Below, piece by piece: positions 33,334-46,081 of a stretch of 64,000 bases of DNA. The translations under genes and the position numbers were made by a program. Under the pieces are notes generated by a model. That model searched no databases, was not told the DNA's origin, and saw only the letters and a program-made list of their open reading frames with translations. This DNA is from Oscarella lobularis (lineage: Eukaryota > Porifera > Homoscleromorpha > Homosclerophorida > Oscarellidae). The stretch's first letter is position 1, and every line of letters begins with the position of its first letter. The DNA lies in the NCBI RefSeq assembly GCF_947507565.1, contig NC_089185.1, positions 1,488,001 through 1,552,000 of the forward strand, in the 5' to 3' direction.

Positions 33334-35878
33334 TTACATCGGTAAAATCGCGACAGATTTTTCCATTAGACCTACGAGTCCTCGAGTGGTTTCGTTCTCC
33401 GAGAGTGATGATGATTTCATGATTTTTTGTACAAGTCGAATTTTTTCAACATCATTCACTTTCAAACACACCTGTCACAAAAACAAGGCTTTGATTTTCT
33501 CTTTTCCTGAAACGTGTCTAGACCAACCTGATAAAGAGCATTGAAAGTATCAATATTTGGCTGAAGTTCAAGCTTTGGAAATAAAGCAAGAAAATAAAAG
33601 GCTCGATCTGCATGCCCACACTTCTCACAGCACAACAGCAATTTGTTCATTGTGTCAAGTCGCGGCTTGACTCTAGGAGACTTGAAGAAAAAAAGATTCA
33701 ATTAGGTTCCCTTCCCTCTCAACTTCCAGCACATACATATCTAAGAAGCATTCTCCACGTTCTATAGATGGCAGCATGTGCTGCTCGTTCCGTGTTTGCA
33801 CCACGGCAAGCATCTACCAGAATAGCAAACGTTTCGGAATCAGGAGATACGTCCTCTTGCCACATGGCTTTGAAATAAGTAAACAGGAATGGTAAGTTGC
33901 TGGGCCCAGCCTGAAACACAGGAACTTTATGAAAGAGACGCTGTGCTTGGAGATGTGGACATACTTTGATCAGTGCGTAAAAAAGAGCATTGTAAGACTC
34001 AGTTGTGTGTTGAATTTCGTGCTTCTGCATGTACTACGACGAGTTTGCGCGTCATGGCGACGCCGCAGAGAAAACGCATCAACTCGTCGCTTACCTTGGC
34101 CACATTCATAATATATTCCGTGAAATCTGACTCTGCTTCCGGAGTCCTTTTGAACGTGATCGGAAAACGAAGAAGCTTCTCACACAGTTCTAAATTTAGT
34201 TTCAGTCCAATCAGATGTAGCAGGCGTGTGCTCGATTGAAAGCCCTAAAACAAAAACGTCTCTTATCTAGTTAGGTCTCCATATTTTATTTAATTAGCTC
34301 ATGCTGGCACCTGAGCTGCTCTGCTTGCATCCTGAATCCAACGCGTCCACGTGAAAAACGACGACAATTGCGGCTTCTGACTTATTGCATCGAGATTTTT
34401 CAAGACCTTTTCAGCATCTTTGTAGTAATCGGGGCAACTGATAGCCAAATACAAAGCCGCCTAAATCCTCACAAAAATGCAGGCGACAAAGACGCTAAAA
34501 AACAGATGACGTACCTCAAATGTTGATGCGTCTGGATAACTGCAGTGGGTTTTCATCTCTTTGTAGATGTTGACGCTAATAAGCCACCTTGCTGATGGGT
34601 GATCTAATGCGGAGAGTGGCATTTCGTATAGCATTCCCTTTAGGAGTAAGAGCGCATTGCAACGTCTCGGGAGATCGCTTCGATTCGAAGAATACTCAAA
34701 CCCCACAGCTTCTCCAATCTAGCACAAAAAAGTATAGTGGAATCGTCTAATTACGGAATATTACCATGGACGCTCGCATTGGATCTCTTGCTTTTACACA
34801 CGCCTCCAAGAAGGTGACAAAAGCGGAAGACAACGGAGATACCAAGCGAAGGCTGACGCCCCTTAGACGACATTGTAAGTCGTTATTGTCAGTTTTATTA
34901 CCAAGGAGATCTTACAATGATTTCTGTAGCATTGCTTCTGCCTCGGCTAAGCATCCAACCAAAGATAGGGCAGTTATTAGACTCGCCTTTGTTTCGACGT
35001 CAGGTACAGAATCTACATTTGCCTAAAATTGATCATTTCACTTTTAGTGATATAAGATGACGCAACCGTCACACATACTGCACTGAGTAAAGCGTCTTTT
35101 CGTCCCAAGTGACCTAACGCCTTTCGAGAAAAGAATAATTAATCAGAATTATTTAAATCTCTTTTAGTCATTAGATAATTTCACCATTAAGTAAGGAGAT
35201 GTAAGAATTTGTTTGTCATGCTCAAGTGGAAACCAATGAACGGCTTTCCTATACAGCTGCAACGCCTCTTCGGCCTTTCCTTCCGAAATGCAATCGTCCA
35301 TAACACAACTCACAATCTAAAGAGTATAAAATCAAACACTTTTCAATCACTTTCAAAGTACCTACTTCCGGTCTAAGAATTTCTTTCTTGGATTCAAGAA
35401 ATCCAATGCCTTCTTCTATGTCTCCTCCTCCAATCTTTCCTCTTGCGATCAATTGAACCGATTCCAAATCAAATCTACATCCGACTCGATTCATATCTCC
35501 AACTATTTCGTTCAAAACGTCCGCATTCCCAGTCTCGCAGCACAAACCGAGAAGAACGTTATAGGCGTCGGTCGAGGGAAGTTGACCCGATTTCTTTGCG
35601 TCTAAGAGGGCTCTGTACGCTTCCCAATGACGTCCCTGTCTAATGACAGATATCTCCGTAACGTTCCTCCACTTCAAGAGCTCTTGCCTTATCGACGATT
35701 TCATCAACGACGCCAAGTCGTAGGCTTCCTCATTTGGATTCATGTGGTACTTATACCATCTTCTCTGCGGATTTTGGAGTCTCATTTTCATGAAATTGGC
35801 CGCACAACACGGTGAGATTATTGTTGCTGCCCATCTCGTGCCGAGCAGTCGTTTTTGCACTCGCAAGACCAACGTCAT
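33334..35878 (-). CDS. Pentatricopeptide repeat protein, probably mitochondrial
   Basis: Starts at the ATG at 35878. The first 20-30 residues (MTLVLRVQKRLLGTRWAATI) are basic and hydrophobic without acids, typical of a mitochondrial presequence. Repeats read AYNVLLGLCCETGNADVLNE, YNALFYALIKVCPHLQAQRL, FAILVDACRGANTERAAHAA, MNKLLLCCEKCGHADRAFYF and DTFNALYQ, matching the 35-residue PPR pattern. About nine exons, ending MEKSVAILPM and TAA at 33334. Such proteins bind organelle RNA or the mitoribosome. It may be a relative of PTCD1 or PTCD3, but I cannot assign the orthologue by eye. Confidence 0.8.
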
Positions 35879-36109
35879 AGTTTGCTAGGACTGTACGCTT
35901 AGGTAAAACTACCGAATAATCATGCTAAGCCTGGGCATGGCCTGGCCTGGCTAAGCTAAGGAGTTATCCGGGACGTTGTGCCCATGTGCACCCCAAAAAT
36001 TCGGTGTAAACGAAAAACGGTGAGATTGCAACTGAAAAATTATTAACATAGTATTAATTAAACCCTTAACAAATCTTACGTACGGTAGCTAACTAAGTGG
36101 ATGTCAGTA

Positions 36110-39100
36110 TTAGTCATCGTATTCATTTACGAGAAAGTGATAGAAAAATGCTGCCTTTTTATTGTTCACTTGTTGCTGCTGCTTTTTTCGCGTCGCAACC
36201 GTTTGATTGTGGGGAGCGCGAATACAGACTGATCCAAAGATGGTAGCTGAAACGTATTAGTTTCTAGAAACACAACGACGCAGGGACTGACTACTACTCA
36301 CCCAGGGTCTTGGCCGTTTGCTTATTAGCGTGAGTGTGCTTGAGAAGCTCCCTAAGAAAGGCAGCCAAATACTTGAAGAGATCTCTATGGACTGTAGGAA
36401 TCCGTGTCAGCAACTAAAAAATAATATTGTCAAGCATGTATTGACTGGAAGAATCAGTTCACCTGCTTGCAAAGCGTGAAATTATTGCAACACTCCAAGC
36501 ACTTCTGATAATAATCATATGGGATGATCGGTTGAGGAAGCGCTTCCAAAAAAAGTAGCAAGGCTTCCGCAACAGAGTGCACAGATTGCTCTAAAAAAAT
36601 GGCCCATTTGAAACTAACATTGAACGGCGCGGTTAGTTTGCAGCTATACTTATTGTGTCCATTCCTGTATCGAGTACACTAACAACTCGCCCAACTTCAT
36701 TTTTTAAACCGGCCTGAGTGAAAAGATCTTCCTGCAAATAAAAGACAATCGTCACTGAGTTGATTTTCTGGTTCACTACTCACCGTCTCTCTAGCATTGA
36801 CTGAGAGATAATCGACCATGAGCCACACTTCTTTGGGCACAGAAAAGGGCGATAACGAATCGACAGACTCGTCCTGATGATCAATTAATTTCGCGACGGG
36901 AACGTCGCGAACGAATCGATGCATTCCAACGAGCTGCTCCAAAGACATCCCAAAACACGTTGGAATAAAGTTTCCGCGAACAGTAATCTGATATAACGTA
37001 AAGAGGTCATACTTATGAGATCTCTCTTCTTTCTTCTCTTACAAAGGAATCGGCACCGTTTTCAACGTGAAAGACGAGTATGTCCTCCAATTTTTCTTCA
37101 CCGCTGTTCAAAGCGGAAAGAGAATATTTGTCAATGTCAACGGTTATAGTGACTCTTTCTTCGCTCTCTGAACAAAGTGTCACGCAAAGTAGCCGTCTTC
37201 TTTAATAGAGAACTGCTGTGATTTACCTGGACTAATGAATCCAGATTCGGGTTTCACTTTAACCCAGCTCTTGCAAATGGAGTCACCGTGAGGAGGAGGT
37301 TTGAACATGAAGTCAGCGTGACTCTAACAGGAAAAAAAAACGAAATAGGTTCAAAGCTCATACAATTTTAACTTGTTCTGACCTGCCCGACGTTTCTGAT
37401 GATTAGTTCATGTACTTGTTTGTCACAAAATTTGACGTCTTTAAAAACAAACTGAAGGGCAAGAGTTTTTACCAATCTCAAAGTTTTTCTATAATTCACC
37501 TCAAGCGTGTTCAACTTCACAACAGGTTTCAGCTCATTTTCAAATTTGTCCATTTCCAAGTGAAGCTCGGCCAGCACGGCCCCCTTCCTTCCTGTATCAA
37601 CGACTTTGATCTACGCAACTTTACAAATAGCCATCTTCCTTCACTATCCCATGAAATCTACGCTTACATCGACGTCAAACATTGCACTGACAGGTTTGTG
37701 ATCGCTCGTCTGCAATTCCATGTGACTGCGATACTCCCTGTCGTGAACGCCACGCCCTTTCCAAAGAACGCGATCACACCACGCGGGAGCGCGATTCTTC
37801 TCGCTAAATTGAATCAAAGTTTAGAGGATGCCTATGGCTTTGTTTTTGTTTCTCACCTGCTGTCCCATTCATTTGTCCCTGGATTGTATTTATAGGTAGG
37901 TCGAAAGCGAATTTTTGCTTCTGAAAAACCGGGAAAGACGTTTTGAAGTTGCATCTGTGCTTTTAGCTAACGAAGATATACGCGAGATCCGTCAGCTAAT
38001 ACTGTAATCGTTTGCAATTGACTTACCTGATCATGTAAGAATAATTCCTCAAATCGCTCACTAATGGCCATCTCTCGAAATTTGGATTCCGTCGTTGAGC
38101 TCGTTGGCGAAAGACGATAATTGAGGTCTCCCATCCAGAACAGGATGCTAGCAATCAATAAGCCATCAAAACAAATAATTATTGATTTATGCTTTTCTAG
38201 TAGTATACTCGTGATTCAGAACGGAACGCGATTCCGTGAACGTAATCTTGTTGCAAATATCATGAAAATCCTGATTTCGCCTTTCAACCTCTTCGGTGTG
38301 AGCAGCTAAGTGCGAATTGACAAAGCAGATTGACGTATTGTGAACGTTGAACCGAATGGCGACGCCCCCTTTGTTCCCCTGAAAGAAAATCCCTAACAAT
38401 AAGACAATCAACACACATAAGCTCTTCTCACCATCATTCCTAATATTCCCGTTCCTTGAGCTTCGGCTTGGACATCACTGATATCTTTTTTCAATTCTTC
38501 TTTCACGTAAACTAATAGCAGCATTCCAACGAGACGTATGGATCTCAACTGTGAAATATGATGATATCACATCTAATTAGACTTCAAGATTCTATATAGA
38601 CCTTATAGTAATTCCTCCGATACGCTTGCTGCAAGCTTATATCAACTTTTCTCGTCCAGTCATCCTCGCGGCTCGATTCGCCCCAGAAAAAAGCCTCAGC
38701 ACTCAAATCCAATTCCTGGAAACTAAAAAAGACAGGAAATGCTGGACGAGTGAGCCCAAGTAGGCGCCTGCTGACCCACCCGATTCCCAAAATGTCTGGC
38801 GCTTCTTTACTCCCTTCAAACCATTCATACAGAGATTCCGGTGACGTTTGTCCATTCACGTTCCACGTCCCACACAATACTCTAATTTTTTAGAAAACGT
38901 TAACTTTCAATTATTTTAATCACCACATCTTCTTACCTGTGCGCTTTATTGTCAGTATATTCTGTTTCTCTGGCTTTGAGCCGACTTCCAATGTAGCTAC
39001 TTCCTTGCCGAAGTCGACGAACATGTTTCAATCCTTTCTCTACTGCTGTATCAGTAGAAGAAAGAGAAGACACTTTCAGATTCGCTACACCCTCAGGTTC

Positions 39101-40144
39101 TGTAAATACATTAGTCACCATTAATAAAAGTAGAAATGATTTCTCATACTTGCAATAGGCGTAACCCATTCATCCCCTGACTGCTTCTTTCCAACTCCAA
39201 GTATACTAAGAGGCCACCCAGGTTCTCCGCCCATCTCCCACGTGCTCTCTAACTGTTCCAATGCTTTCTGCTCATCCAAATTGGAGGAGGACGCCGGCGC
39301 ATCAAAATCCACCAGTGTTCCAACTGGAGGATCAACGCCCGCACTTCCTCCTCGTCTTGCTTTATACTGTGAAAGCCATTGAAATGATCCGCTGATTCCG
39401 CTGGCTCTTTCTAGAAGCACGAATTCATACTAGTGAGTCATTTGGATTTGTAGTGAGATACGCACGAGCTGTGGATGCTGCCACAATGATTTCAAGAAAT
39501 CTTGCTGAGTCTGTATTAGAGGGTAGTTCAAAAGAAAGTGCGTGGCCTTCGTCAGTTGTCAGGTCGACGGTCATATCTAGGTCTAGAAAACGCTGTAAAT
39601 CGATGAACACTTATGTACAACAGCGACGTACTGGTCTGAAAGTGTCGAGACGAATCTTAGCGGAAGAGATAGAGATTCAGAACTGAAGACAAATATAGAC
39701 AGCCCCCAAACCTTTTCTCAGTCTCGCTCCGAAATTGCGCGTGATAGGAATAGCTCTTTGTAAGAAAACTCTCTCGTTCTGCAGACCCGACGTGTCGAAT
39801 AGAAAAACACTAGTGCCGAGAACTACGTAGAAATGGTTCTGAGAGGACAAGTGCTTACGATTGCTCGTCGCCGTGACTGACAACTGTAAATAGAACGGGA
39901 ACGCGCACGTCGCCGTCGACCAGACTGCATTGGATCGCCTGGCGGAAAGAGGATAGTCGGCGCGCCTGGAAAGGGACCCCAGTCACCAACGTACCGCTCG
40001 ACACGCATCGCCAGGATTCAGAAGCGATTGCACCCGCGAAAGAGTCTCCATGCACGAGTTTACGCCGTCTACAACGGATTCAAATGAAAAACAACGGATG
40101 GCAATATCCCGGATCCCCTTGACTGTCCAAATACACTCAAACAT
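36110..40144 (-). CDS. OCRL: OCRL/INPP5B-type inositol polyphosphate 5-phosphatase
   Basis: The probable start is the ATG at 40144 ([20 protein letters not shown]), because the next in-frame exon reads on through a small intron of about 29 nt near 39982. Domains in order: an N-terminal PH-like region ([20 protein letters not shown]), the 5-phosphatase core with [93 protein letters not shown] and [11 protein letters not shown], then an ASH region, and a RhoGAP-like C terminus with [25 protein letters not shown] and [10 protein letters not shown]. It ends [10 protein letters not shown] and TAA at 36110. All catalytic blocks are intact. The family removes the 5-phosphate from PI(4,5)P2 on endosomes and Golgi, binding Rab GTPases. 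Confidence 0.93.
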
Positions 40145-40208
40145 GTTCCTCAATTAAAAAACCGTGAATTCATATGTACAGAGCATTTTCTATTCCCAGG
40201 GATCTTCT

Positions 40209-40875
40209 TCATTTGACGAGAGGCCGCTTGTGAGGTGTGTCATCAGAACAACTCATTGCCTTGTATTTCTCAACTTCGGCCATGTACGCTTTCCAAGCGT
40301 CAGGCTTGTCACGGTGATCCTACAAGTGCGTTACCTCCCACCATTAGATTATCAGCCATGTGCCCAAACCCCTCCCCAAGTAATTAATTAATTATTTAAT
40401 TAATACAACGATTTCCCCATTTCTGCCGACCTCCTCGTCTTTCTCTTTCTTCTTTTTCGACGGCGGCGGCGGCGGCTTAGCTTTCATTAGCGACTTTCTT
40501 TTTCCCTAAACATTGACTCCCGTATCAATATCGGGACCCCATTCGGGGGTTCCGCGCCGTTCCCGCCCACCACACGAAAATCGTCGCGATTTTCAGCGCT
40601 CACACCTTTAGTCCTCCCATGAAACTCGCTACAAAGTTTTGGGCCTCCGCTTGAGCGGCCTCTTCTTTCCGTTCCGTCTCTGCAGTGGCGGTGGCCGACT
40701 TAGGTTCTTTCCTCTTTCCTTTTTTCTCTTCGAGCGTCTTCGTTTCTTCCATTTTCTTTTTGAATTGTTCAAGAAAACTTCCATCGTTAGCAAATGCATT
40801 CGAAACGGGCTTCTTTTCGTCTTCATCGCCCTTTGATTCGTTTTTATCCCTTTGTTTGTCTCCTGTGGTCGCCAT
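40209..40875 (-). CDS. TRIR: TRIR-like protein (telomerase RNA component interacting RNase family)
   Basis: Start at the ATG at 40875 (MATTGDKQRDKNESKGDEDE). Three exons. Exon 1 holds the family signature NAFANDGSFLEQFKKKMEE followed by a Lys/Glu-rich, probably helical stretch and ASFMGGLK. Exon 2 is GKRKSLMKAKPPPPPSKKKK, its proline run coded by a GGC/GCC-type microsatellite. Exon 3 gives the second conserved block DAWKAYMAEVEKYKAMSC and ends HKRPLVK and TGA at 40209. Human TRIR (C19orf43) has the same two end blocks and has been reported as an exoribonuclease. The stop is 65 bp from the proposed OCRL start on the same strand. Confidence 0.88.
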
Positions 40876-41304
40876 CTTAAGAGTCCCGGAATGACGAAGA
40901 GCCCCGTACAACCGTAATGACGTCAGGAACTGCATGTGTGGCAAAGACGCAACAAGTCAGTGTAATCTACTAATTTGAAACGATCAGTTAGCTAAAGTAA
41001 TTTTTCCGTACATTTGAAACGCAGTGACGTGCTGAAATGCGATTCTCAGAAATTTCAGAGACCACTGCACAAAATCAGTTGAAATCAAGACTTGCCGCTA
41101 CAGTATCTCTATCAAAAGCGAAGCGGATTGCTTTGGAAAGTCGGGTCCTCCGGCCCCCTTGAATCACTTGATCAGTTGATTTACAAGTGACAGTAACTTG
41201 TTTTGCTTTCTACAGGCGCACTAAACGAATACATTCACGTTATAACGCACATAAATAGTTTTATTTTTTAATTTCAAAAAACTAAAAACTAAAAGACAAT
41301 TACG
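40876..41304. other. Intergenic interval
   Basis: No gene seen. It holds the TRIR promoter side and the 3' side of the minus-strand otopetrin-like gene; an A-rich region with TTTATTTTT at about 41260 (AATAAA on the minus strand) is a likely poly(A) signal for that gene. Confidence 0.45.
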
Positions 41305-43001
41305 TTATGTCCAACTGATCATTGTACTAAGATTTTCAAAAGCTAAAATGACTCCACTCAGGCGAAAGTCTACAACGAGTGAAAACGATCCGTGCAAAAA
41401 AGGAGAGTGATGAATATGCGGATCAAATTCTTCCTGCACAAGATTAACTCCAAGCTGACTCATAAATGTGAATAACAAGAAAAAGCAGAGAATAGCTCTG
41501 CATTTGTACCACTTGAAATAATTTTCCTTTTGACTTACTGCAAAAAGCACAGTCGAAGCAATCTGCAGAAGGCAAGCAAAAATTTCACACACTGCTGTTG
41601 CCATTTCCGAAGCTGTTGTTGAGTCTTTTGAAGACGATTGCCAAATGCTATGCACGATTATAGCGCCTGAATAGTAGACAAGAGCACCAAGACCAAAGAC
41701 TAAAAAGGCTCCCGCTTCCAGGTCTTCCCTAACGTGATGCCAAAATCTATGGAGATTTTTGAAGTAACGGCTATTTGCTTTTAGAACAAGACAACACAGA
41801 ACAATGGCAGCTACAGCGAGTCCTAAGCTCGGGCCATATTTCTGCTTTTTGAAATTTTTTCCTGCAACCAGTTTGATATTACCATGGTGAAGTACTTCGT
41901 CGCAGGCCTTCTCTGGTGGTTCAAGTAGGTTACTCTGAGCAAAAGAAAGTCCTAAAACAATGACGAACAGAAACACAGCAAAAGCCAAAAGATTAGTAGC
42001 CATTTCCTTTAGTTCAGATTCTGGCACTTCTTTCAACTTTGTCAGGCTATCAGAAATTGAGCCATACTTTTTATAACCTTTTGACTCAATTTCTGCTTTC
42101 TTTTTAACGTTTATCATGGCAAGAGAAGCCAAAGTTGAAAAAGATAGAAAAAAGAAGAATGTAATTGCCATTCTGAATAGAGGGCGAAAATTATTCCAAA
42201 CTCCCTCTGAAACTACTAGGGCATTAGAAGGTTCTCTAAGACAAGCAGTGTTGACTATCGCTTCTATCCAACTGCAAAAATCTGACAGGCTTACGTAATA
42301 CAAGCCAACCTTGAACAGGTTTGAAAAGTTCCTCTTTCGGTAGAAAAGCCGTCGAATTTCAAATGTCAAATAACAAACTAGATGGAGTATTGCAATTGAG
42401 TTTAATTAATAATAGGCTACCATGCATCTGTACCTTGAATTGAAATGCTTAGCAAACATGACCAAGAAGAAAAACAGTGAGCATATGTGTCAATTTTCAT
42501 AAACGAGGAGTCGCATTTCATAGCACTTTCATAGCCAATGTACTTGTATATTGCAGACAGAATTCCAAAAGGAAAAATCAGTGCTAAGGTTCTCAATTTT
42601 CCGTGATACTCTTCTTTCCTTATCTCTTGACCAATCAAAGGCGTGGAGATGCCCACGTTTCCATCTGAGTAGGTTCTTTCACCATTGCAGAACGCGGAAA
42701 CCCATAACAACAGAGTGACCAAGAATGTTATGCAATGGAAGGAACCTGACACTAAGTATAGCGGTAAACTTCTGCTCGAGAAAAACTTCCCTTGTTGCGC
42801 TCCATTAGGAAGTTCGCTGTGATTCCTTGAACATGCTTGCCAAACTACTTCGGAGTTGTTGAAAATCTCGCAGTGAGTCTTGCTGGGATTATCTGTGATA
42901 TCCCCACAGTAACTGCCTGCATACTTGTTAGCAAAAAACAGAACACTGCAGCAGCGCACCAGAAATAGAAAAACGACCATGACAACGAATTTTGCCTTCA
43001 T
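41305..43001 (-). CDS. Otopetrin-like multi-pass membrane protein, minus-strand paralogue
   Basis: Two exons, 43001-42434 and 42377-41305, joined in phase 1 (SISIQ to CYLTFEIRRLF), coding for 546 residues. Around eleven hydrophobic segments are visible, for example FVVMVVFLFLVRCCSVLFF, LYLVSGSFHCITFLVTLLLW, LLAFAVFLFVIVLGLSF, FLVFGLGALVYYSGAIIV and AILCFFLLFTFMSQLGVNLV. The last segment, FSLVVDFRLSGVILAFENL, resembles the terminal helix of otopetrin proton channels. An early loop carries four cysteines (YCGDITDNPSKTHCEIF onward). The family assignment is tentative; what is certain is the paralogy to the plus-strand gene at 43373-45052. Confidence 0.75.
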
Positions 43002-43372
43002 GATCGAGGCTGAGCGCGATGTTCGGCTTTTGCTATAGCTTCTCTGCCGTAAATCCTTCCGGTTCTAGGGAACTTGAATGATTGATGACTAATCGCGGGG
43101 ACTCGGGGATAACACAGGGAATTGATGTCATTACGATGCAATGCCTGATTGATGAATAATCGGGGACTCGGGGATAACACAGGGAATTGATGTCATTACG
43201 ATGCAATGCATGAGCAATTTAAACGCGCTATAGGGCGTGTTCAAGTCCAAAAATTTTCCCAGTCCCCAAGAATTAGAGTCCCCGCACTGTATTCCGGCAC
43301 TCATTCATAGCGCGTATAAGCGTTTTGCAGACAAACGTGAGCAGGCAGCTGTCCTGTTAGCACTACTAGCTT
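43002..43372. promoter_or_regulatory. Divergent promoter between the otopetrin-like pair
   Basis: 371 bp between opposite ATGs. It contains an approximately 65-bp direct duplication, listed separately. No TATA box stands out. Shared regulation is inferred. Confidence 0.45.
43079..43209. repeat. Tandem duplication of about 65 bp in the divergent promoter
   Basis: Two nearly identical units, 43079-43144 and 43146-43209, each running from TGATTGATGA through GGGGACTCGGGGATAACACA to ACGATGCAATGC. The last 48 bases of the two units are identical. Confidence 0.95.
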
Positions 43373-45052
43373 ATGGACAATCGGTCCCACTCGATCTTTC
43401 TCCGTATGTTGCAAGCAGGAATTTTCCTCCTAGTTGCTGGTGGAACATATTTCTTCTTTTTCCTGTTTCTCGCAAATCGATACGCATCAGAATGCGGCTC
43501 TTTGTCAGATTCCTCTAGCAAAAGCCACTGCCGAATGGTCAATATTGCAGGCAATGAAACGGTCCCACTAGTTTGGCAAACATGTGACCCAACGAAAACT
43601 CCTGTTGGCGCTCAGCCAGGAAGCATTTTGACCAGAAGTTCTCCGTTCTACTGGGCATCAAGTATTTTTCACTCGACTTCCGTTCTGTGTGTTCTTCTAC
43701 TATGGGCACGTAGACCTTTGACTCAAAGCGAAGAAAAACCCGATTCAGCAAGGAGCGTGTTTCACAGTAAATTGAGAGTTTTATTTCTCATCTTCGTTTT
43801 CGGTATAGTTTCGGTGATGTACAAAACATTTGTTGTCATTAAAGTTTTTGAGAAGTGCCCTCCATCTCGTGAAAATAAAATTCCAGTGGCGTTTAGTCTA
43901 ATTAGCGGAATGGTGGATAAACTAATGCAAAGTATGAATTCCTAGGATTTCTTTGTCGATGCAAATAATTAATTAAGTGATGTATTTCTAGCTTCTTATT
44001 TAGTGACTGAATTCAGACGACCATATACAAAAGGCTACTCATTTTCGTCGTTGACACGGTTTTTCATGCTTTTTGTTAGCTTAATGAATTTAATGCGGTG
44101 GTTGGAAACAATCGTCAATACGGCATGTCTAAATGATCGCGGAAACTCCTTAGTCGTGTCAGAAGGAGTTTGGGATCAACTCCGACCTCTATTCAGAATG
44201 GCCATTACATTCTTTTATATTCTGTCATTCACATCATTTCTATACTTGGCACGTTACAACTTCAAAAATGCTAGCGACACCCCGAAAGACGATGAGGAGG
44301 AAGAAACAGCAAAAAAGCACCACATGACAACAGTTCTTTTGTGTTTCGCAGTACCTTGTTCAATGATTGTCCTGGCAATCTCATTTAAGCAGAGAACGCT
44401 AGTGAACCCATTCAATCAAACATGCAGCGAAGTTCTTCACAAAACTAGCCCCGACCTTGTCGCAGGAGTAACTTTCAATGAGAATAAATCTGCTATTCGA
44501 ATTGGGTTGAGTGTTATGTCGTCCATTTTGTGTGGAGCTTTCATAATGTGTTACGTATATTTCCAGCTAAAATTCTCGTCAAAAAATTCTTTTGGTTTCT
44601 TTAGAGAAACGTTTCGCCACCTGAAAGATGATCCTGAAGTGGCAACGTTCTACCTTTTTGGGATGGGTGCTCTCATCCACTATATAAGTTCTGCAACTAT
44701 GCATTGCAAAGCTGATGAACTATCCACATCGAATATAGAAATCGCAAGCGCTTTCTTAGACTTAGTGGCGACTCTTCTTCAGATTATAACTTTGACTTAT
44801 ATTAAAGTTAAAGAACACGACACTCGGGTCTGGGGAATGTATGTAGGAAGAGTTTTGTTGTGTTTTGGAATACTTTTCGTATTCATTTCTCAAATGGGAG
44901 TCAATCTCGTCCAGGAAGCTTTTGACGTTCATCTTCATCAAGCTCATTTCCCATGGAGAATCTTACATGCCACCATTCCACTTGTGGTAGACTTTCGTCT
45001 AAGTGGACTAATTTTAACTTTTGAAGAGCTATGGGCCTTGCTAAATCGTTAG
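43373..45052 (+). CDS. Otopetrin-like multi-pass membrane protein, plus-strand paralogue
   Basis: Two exons, 43373-43931 and 43992-45052, joined in phase 1 (KLMQ to TSYLVTEFRRPY), coding for 539 residues. The intron position and phase are the same as in the minus-strand gene. Shared blocks include ETIVNTACLNDRGNSLVVSE, VWDQLRPLFRMAITFF, FYLFGMGALIHYISSA, FISQMGVNLVQEAFD and PLVVDFRLSGLILTFEELW. About eleven transmembrane segments. The early cysteine loop (CGSLSDSSSKSHC) and the NETVPLVWQTC stretch with a glycosylation sequon are also conserved. The two proteins are clearly paralogous but well diverged, so the inverted duplication is old. Confidence 0.78.
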
Positions 45053-45429
45053 GTATTGTTGAAAGCTGTTGTAAAGACTTTTTGTAAACTCTACTTCTGC
45101 ATGTCTACGATGCACTGCCTTTCCTTAGACAAACTGAAATATATTCGCGTACATTGTCGTGGCCTTCCTGTTGTCAATAGTGACGATATTGGGTAATGCA
45201 GCATTGCTTGACGCAACAAAGCAGTGCCATGTTCATTGTCTTGCCAATTGTGAAGCCATGCACAGAAGCACGCCCTTCAGATTGCATACAGGTAATTAAA
45301 CTGAGAGCGGAAGAGCTGTAGACTAGCTGTCCTTGACACTTTTTCAATTTAGCAGTCCTAAAAAAGATTGGACAATATTCCGTCTGTACATCACTGTGCA
45401 TATATACGCATCGATCGACAGAAGGTTGA
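45053..45429. other. Intergenic interval
   Basis: Nothing recognisable besides the 3' end of the otopetrin-like gene. Two AT-poor patches without open frames of note. Confidence 0.4.
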
Positions 45430-45724
45430 TGGCCTCTGTTCTCGACGGCCGGCTCTCACACGCGAACGTACTTCTCGTCAATCTCACGACCGGCGACCAA
45501 GACAGCTAGCTGGTGACAGGAAACGACCGCAGCACGGGCCCCGTCTTCACAGTAGCGATCGACCTCAGGCTACATGGATCCAGATGGATCTCGAGCGGGA
45601 CGCCAACGGCGGCGACAACAACGTTGTGCATGGTCGTCGACAGCCACTTGGAGGCGATCATTCGAATCGATCCGGCGACCGGCGATCGGACGATCTCGTG
45701 TCAGGCCAATCCGGGAGGCTTATA
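45430..45724 (+). pseudogene. Relic of a beta-propeller (SMP-30/NHL-like) coding segment
   Basis: In pieces across frames one can read ASVLDGRLSHANVLLVNLTT and GDQDS followed by a TAG, then LVTGNDRSTGPVFTVAIDLR and CMVVDSHLEAIIRIDPATGD with RTISCQANPGG. The recurrent pattern of a D-x-x-TGDRT strand, a GxG turn and a VVDSxLxAIIRIDPATG strand is typical of propeller blades in SMP-30/gluconolactonase-like proteins. A stop and missing residues break it, and no flanking exons were found. Confidence 0.45.
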
Positions 45725-46081
45725 AATAATTGGGCATGTGCTAGAAACGCTTTCTGAATGTTCACGTTTTCTTCAGGATTTTCAGCTGTTCGGTTAACTT
45801 GCCCTTTCGGTCTGCTTGGTGTCGCGTCGCGTTTTGCAAAGCCTTTCCGTATTGACTACGCGTAAGTTATTGTAGACGGAGTGGTACGTCATGTAATGCA
45901 TGACAGGTAAGAAAAAGTAAAAAAAGTGCAAGAGGACGAAGGAAACAAGAAATTCAAAAAGCAGATATGTAATTTTGGCGATAGTCGTCCAGAATCACAA
46001 ACAGCAAATCCACTAGATAACATCAAATGAGTAACAAACAACAGAACTTGACACAGATTGGCAGTGACAGACACACAGTTT
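45725..46081. other. Intergenic interval
   Basis: No gene seen; 3' side of the minus-strand VWA gene. Confidence 0.4.

Noticed and set aside
34766-35026. 86-codon plus-strand frame
   Set aside because: Antisense shadow of a pentatricopeptide exon coding DVETKASLITALSLVGCLAE on the minus strand.
40440-40485. GGC/GCC microsatellite as an independent feature
   Set aside because: It lies in exon 2 of the TRIR-like gene and codes for its proline run.
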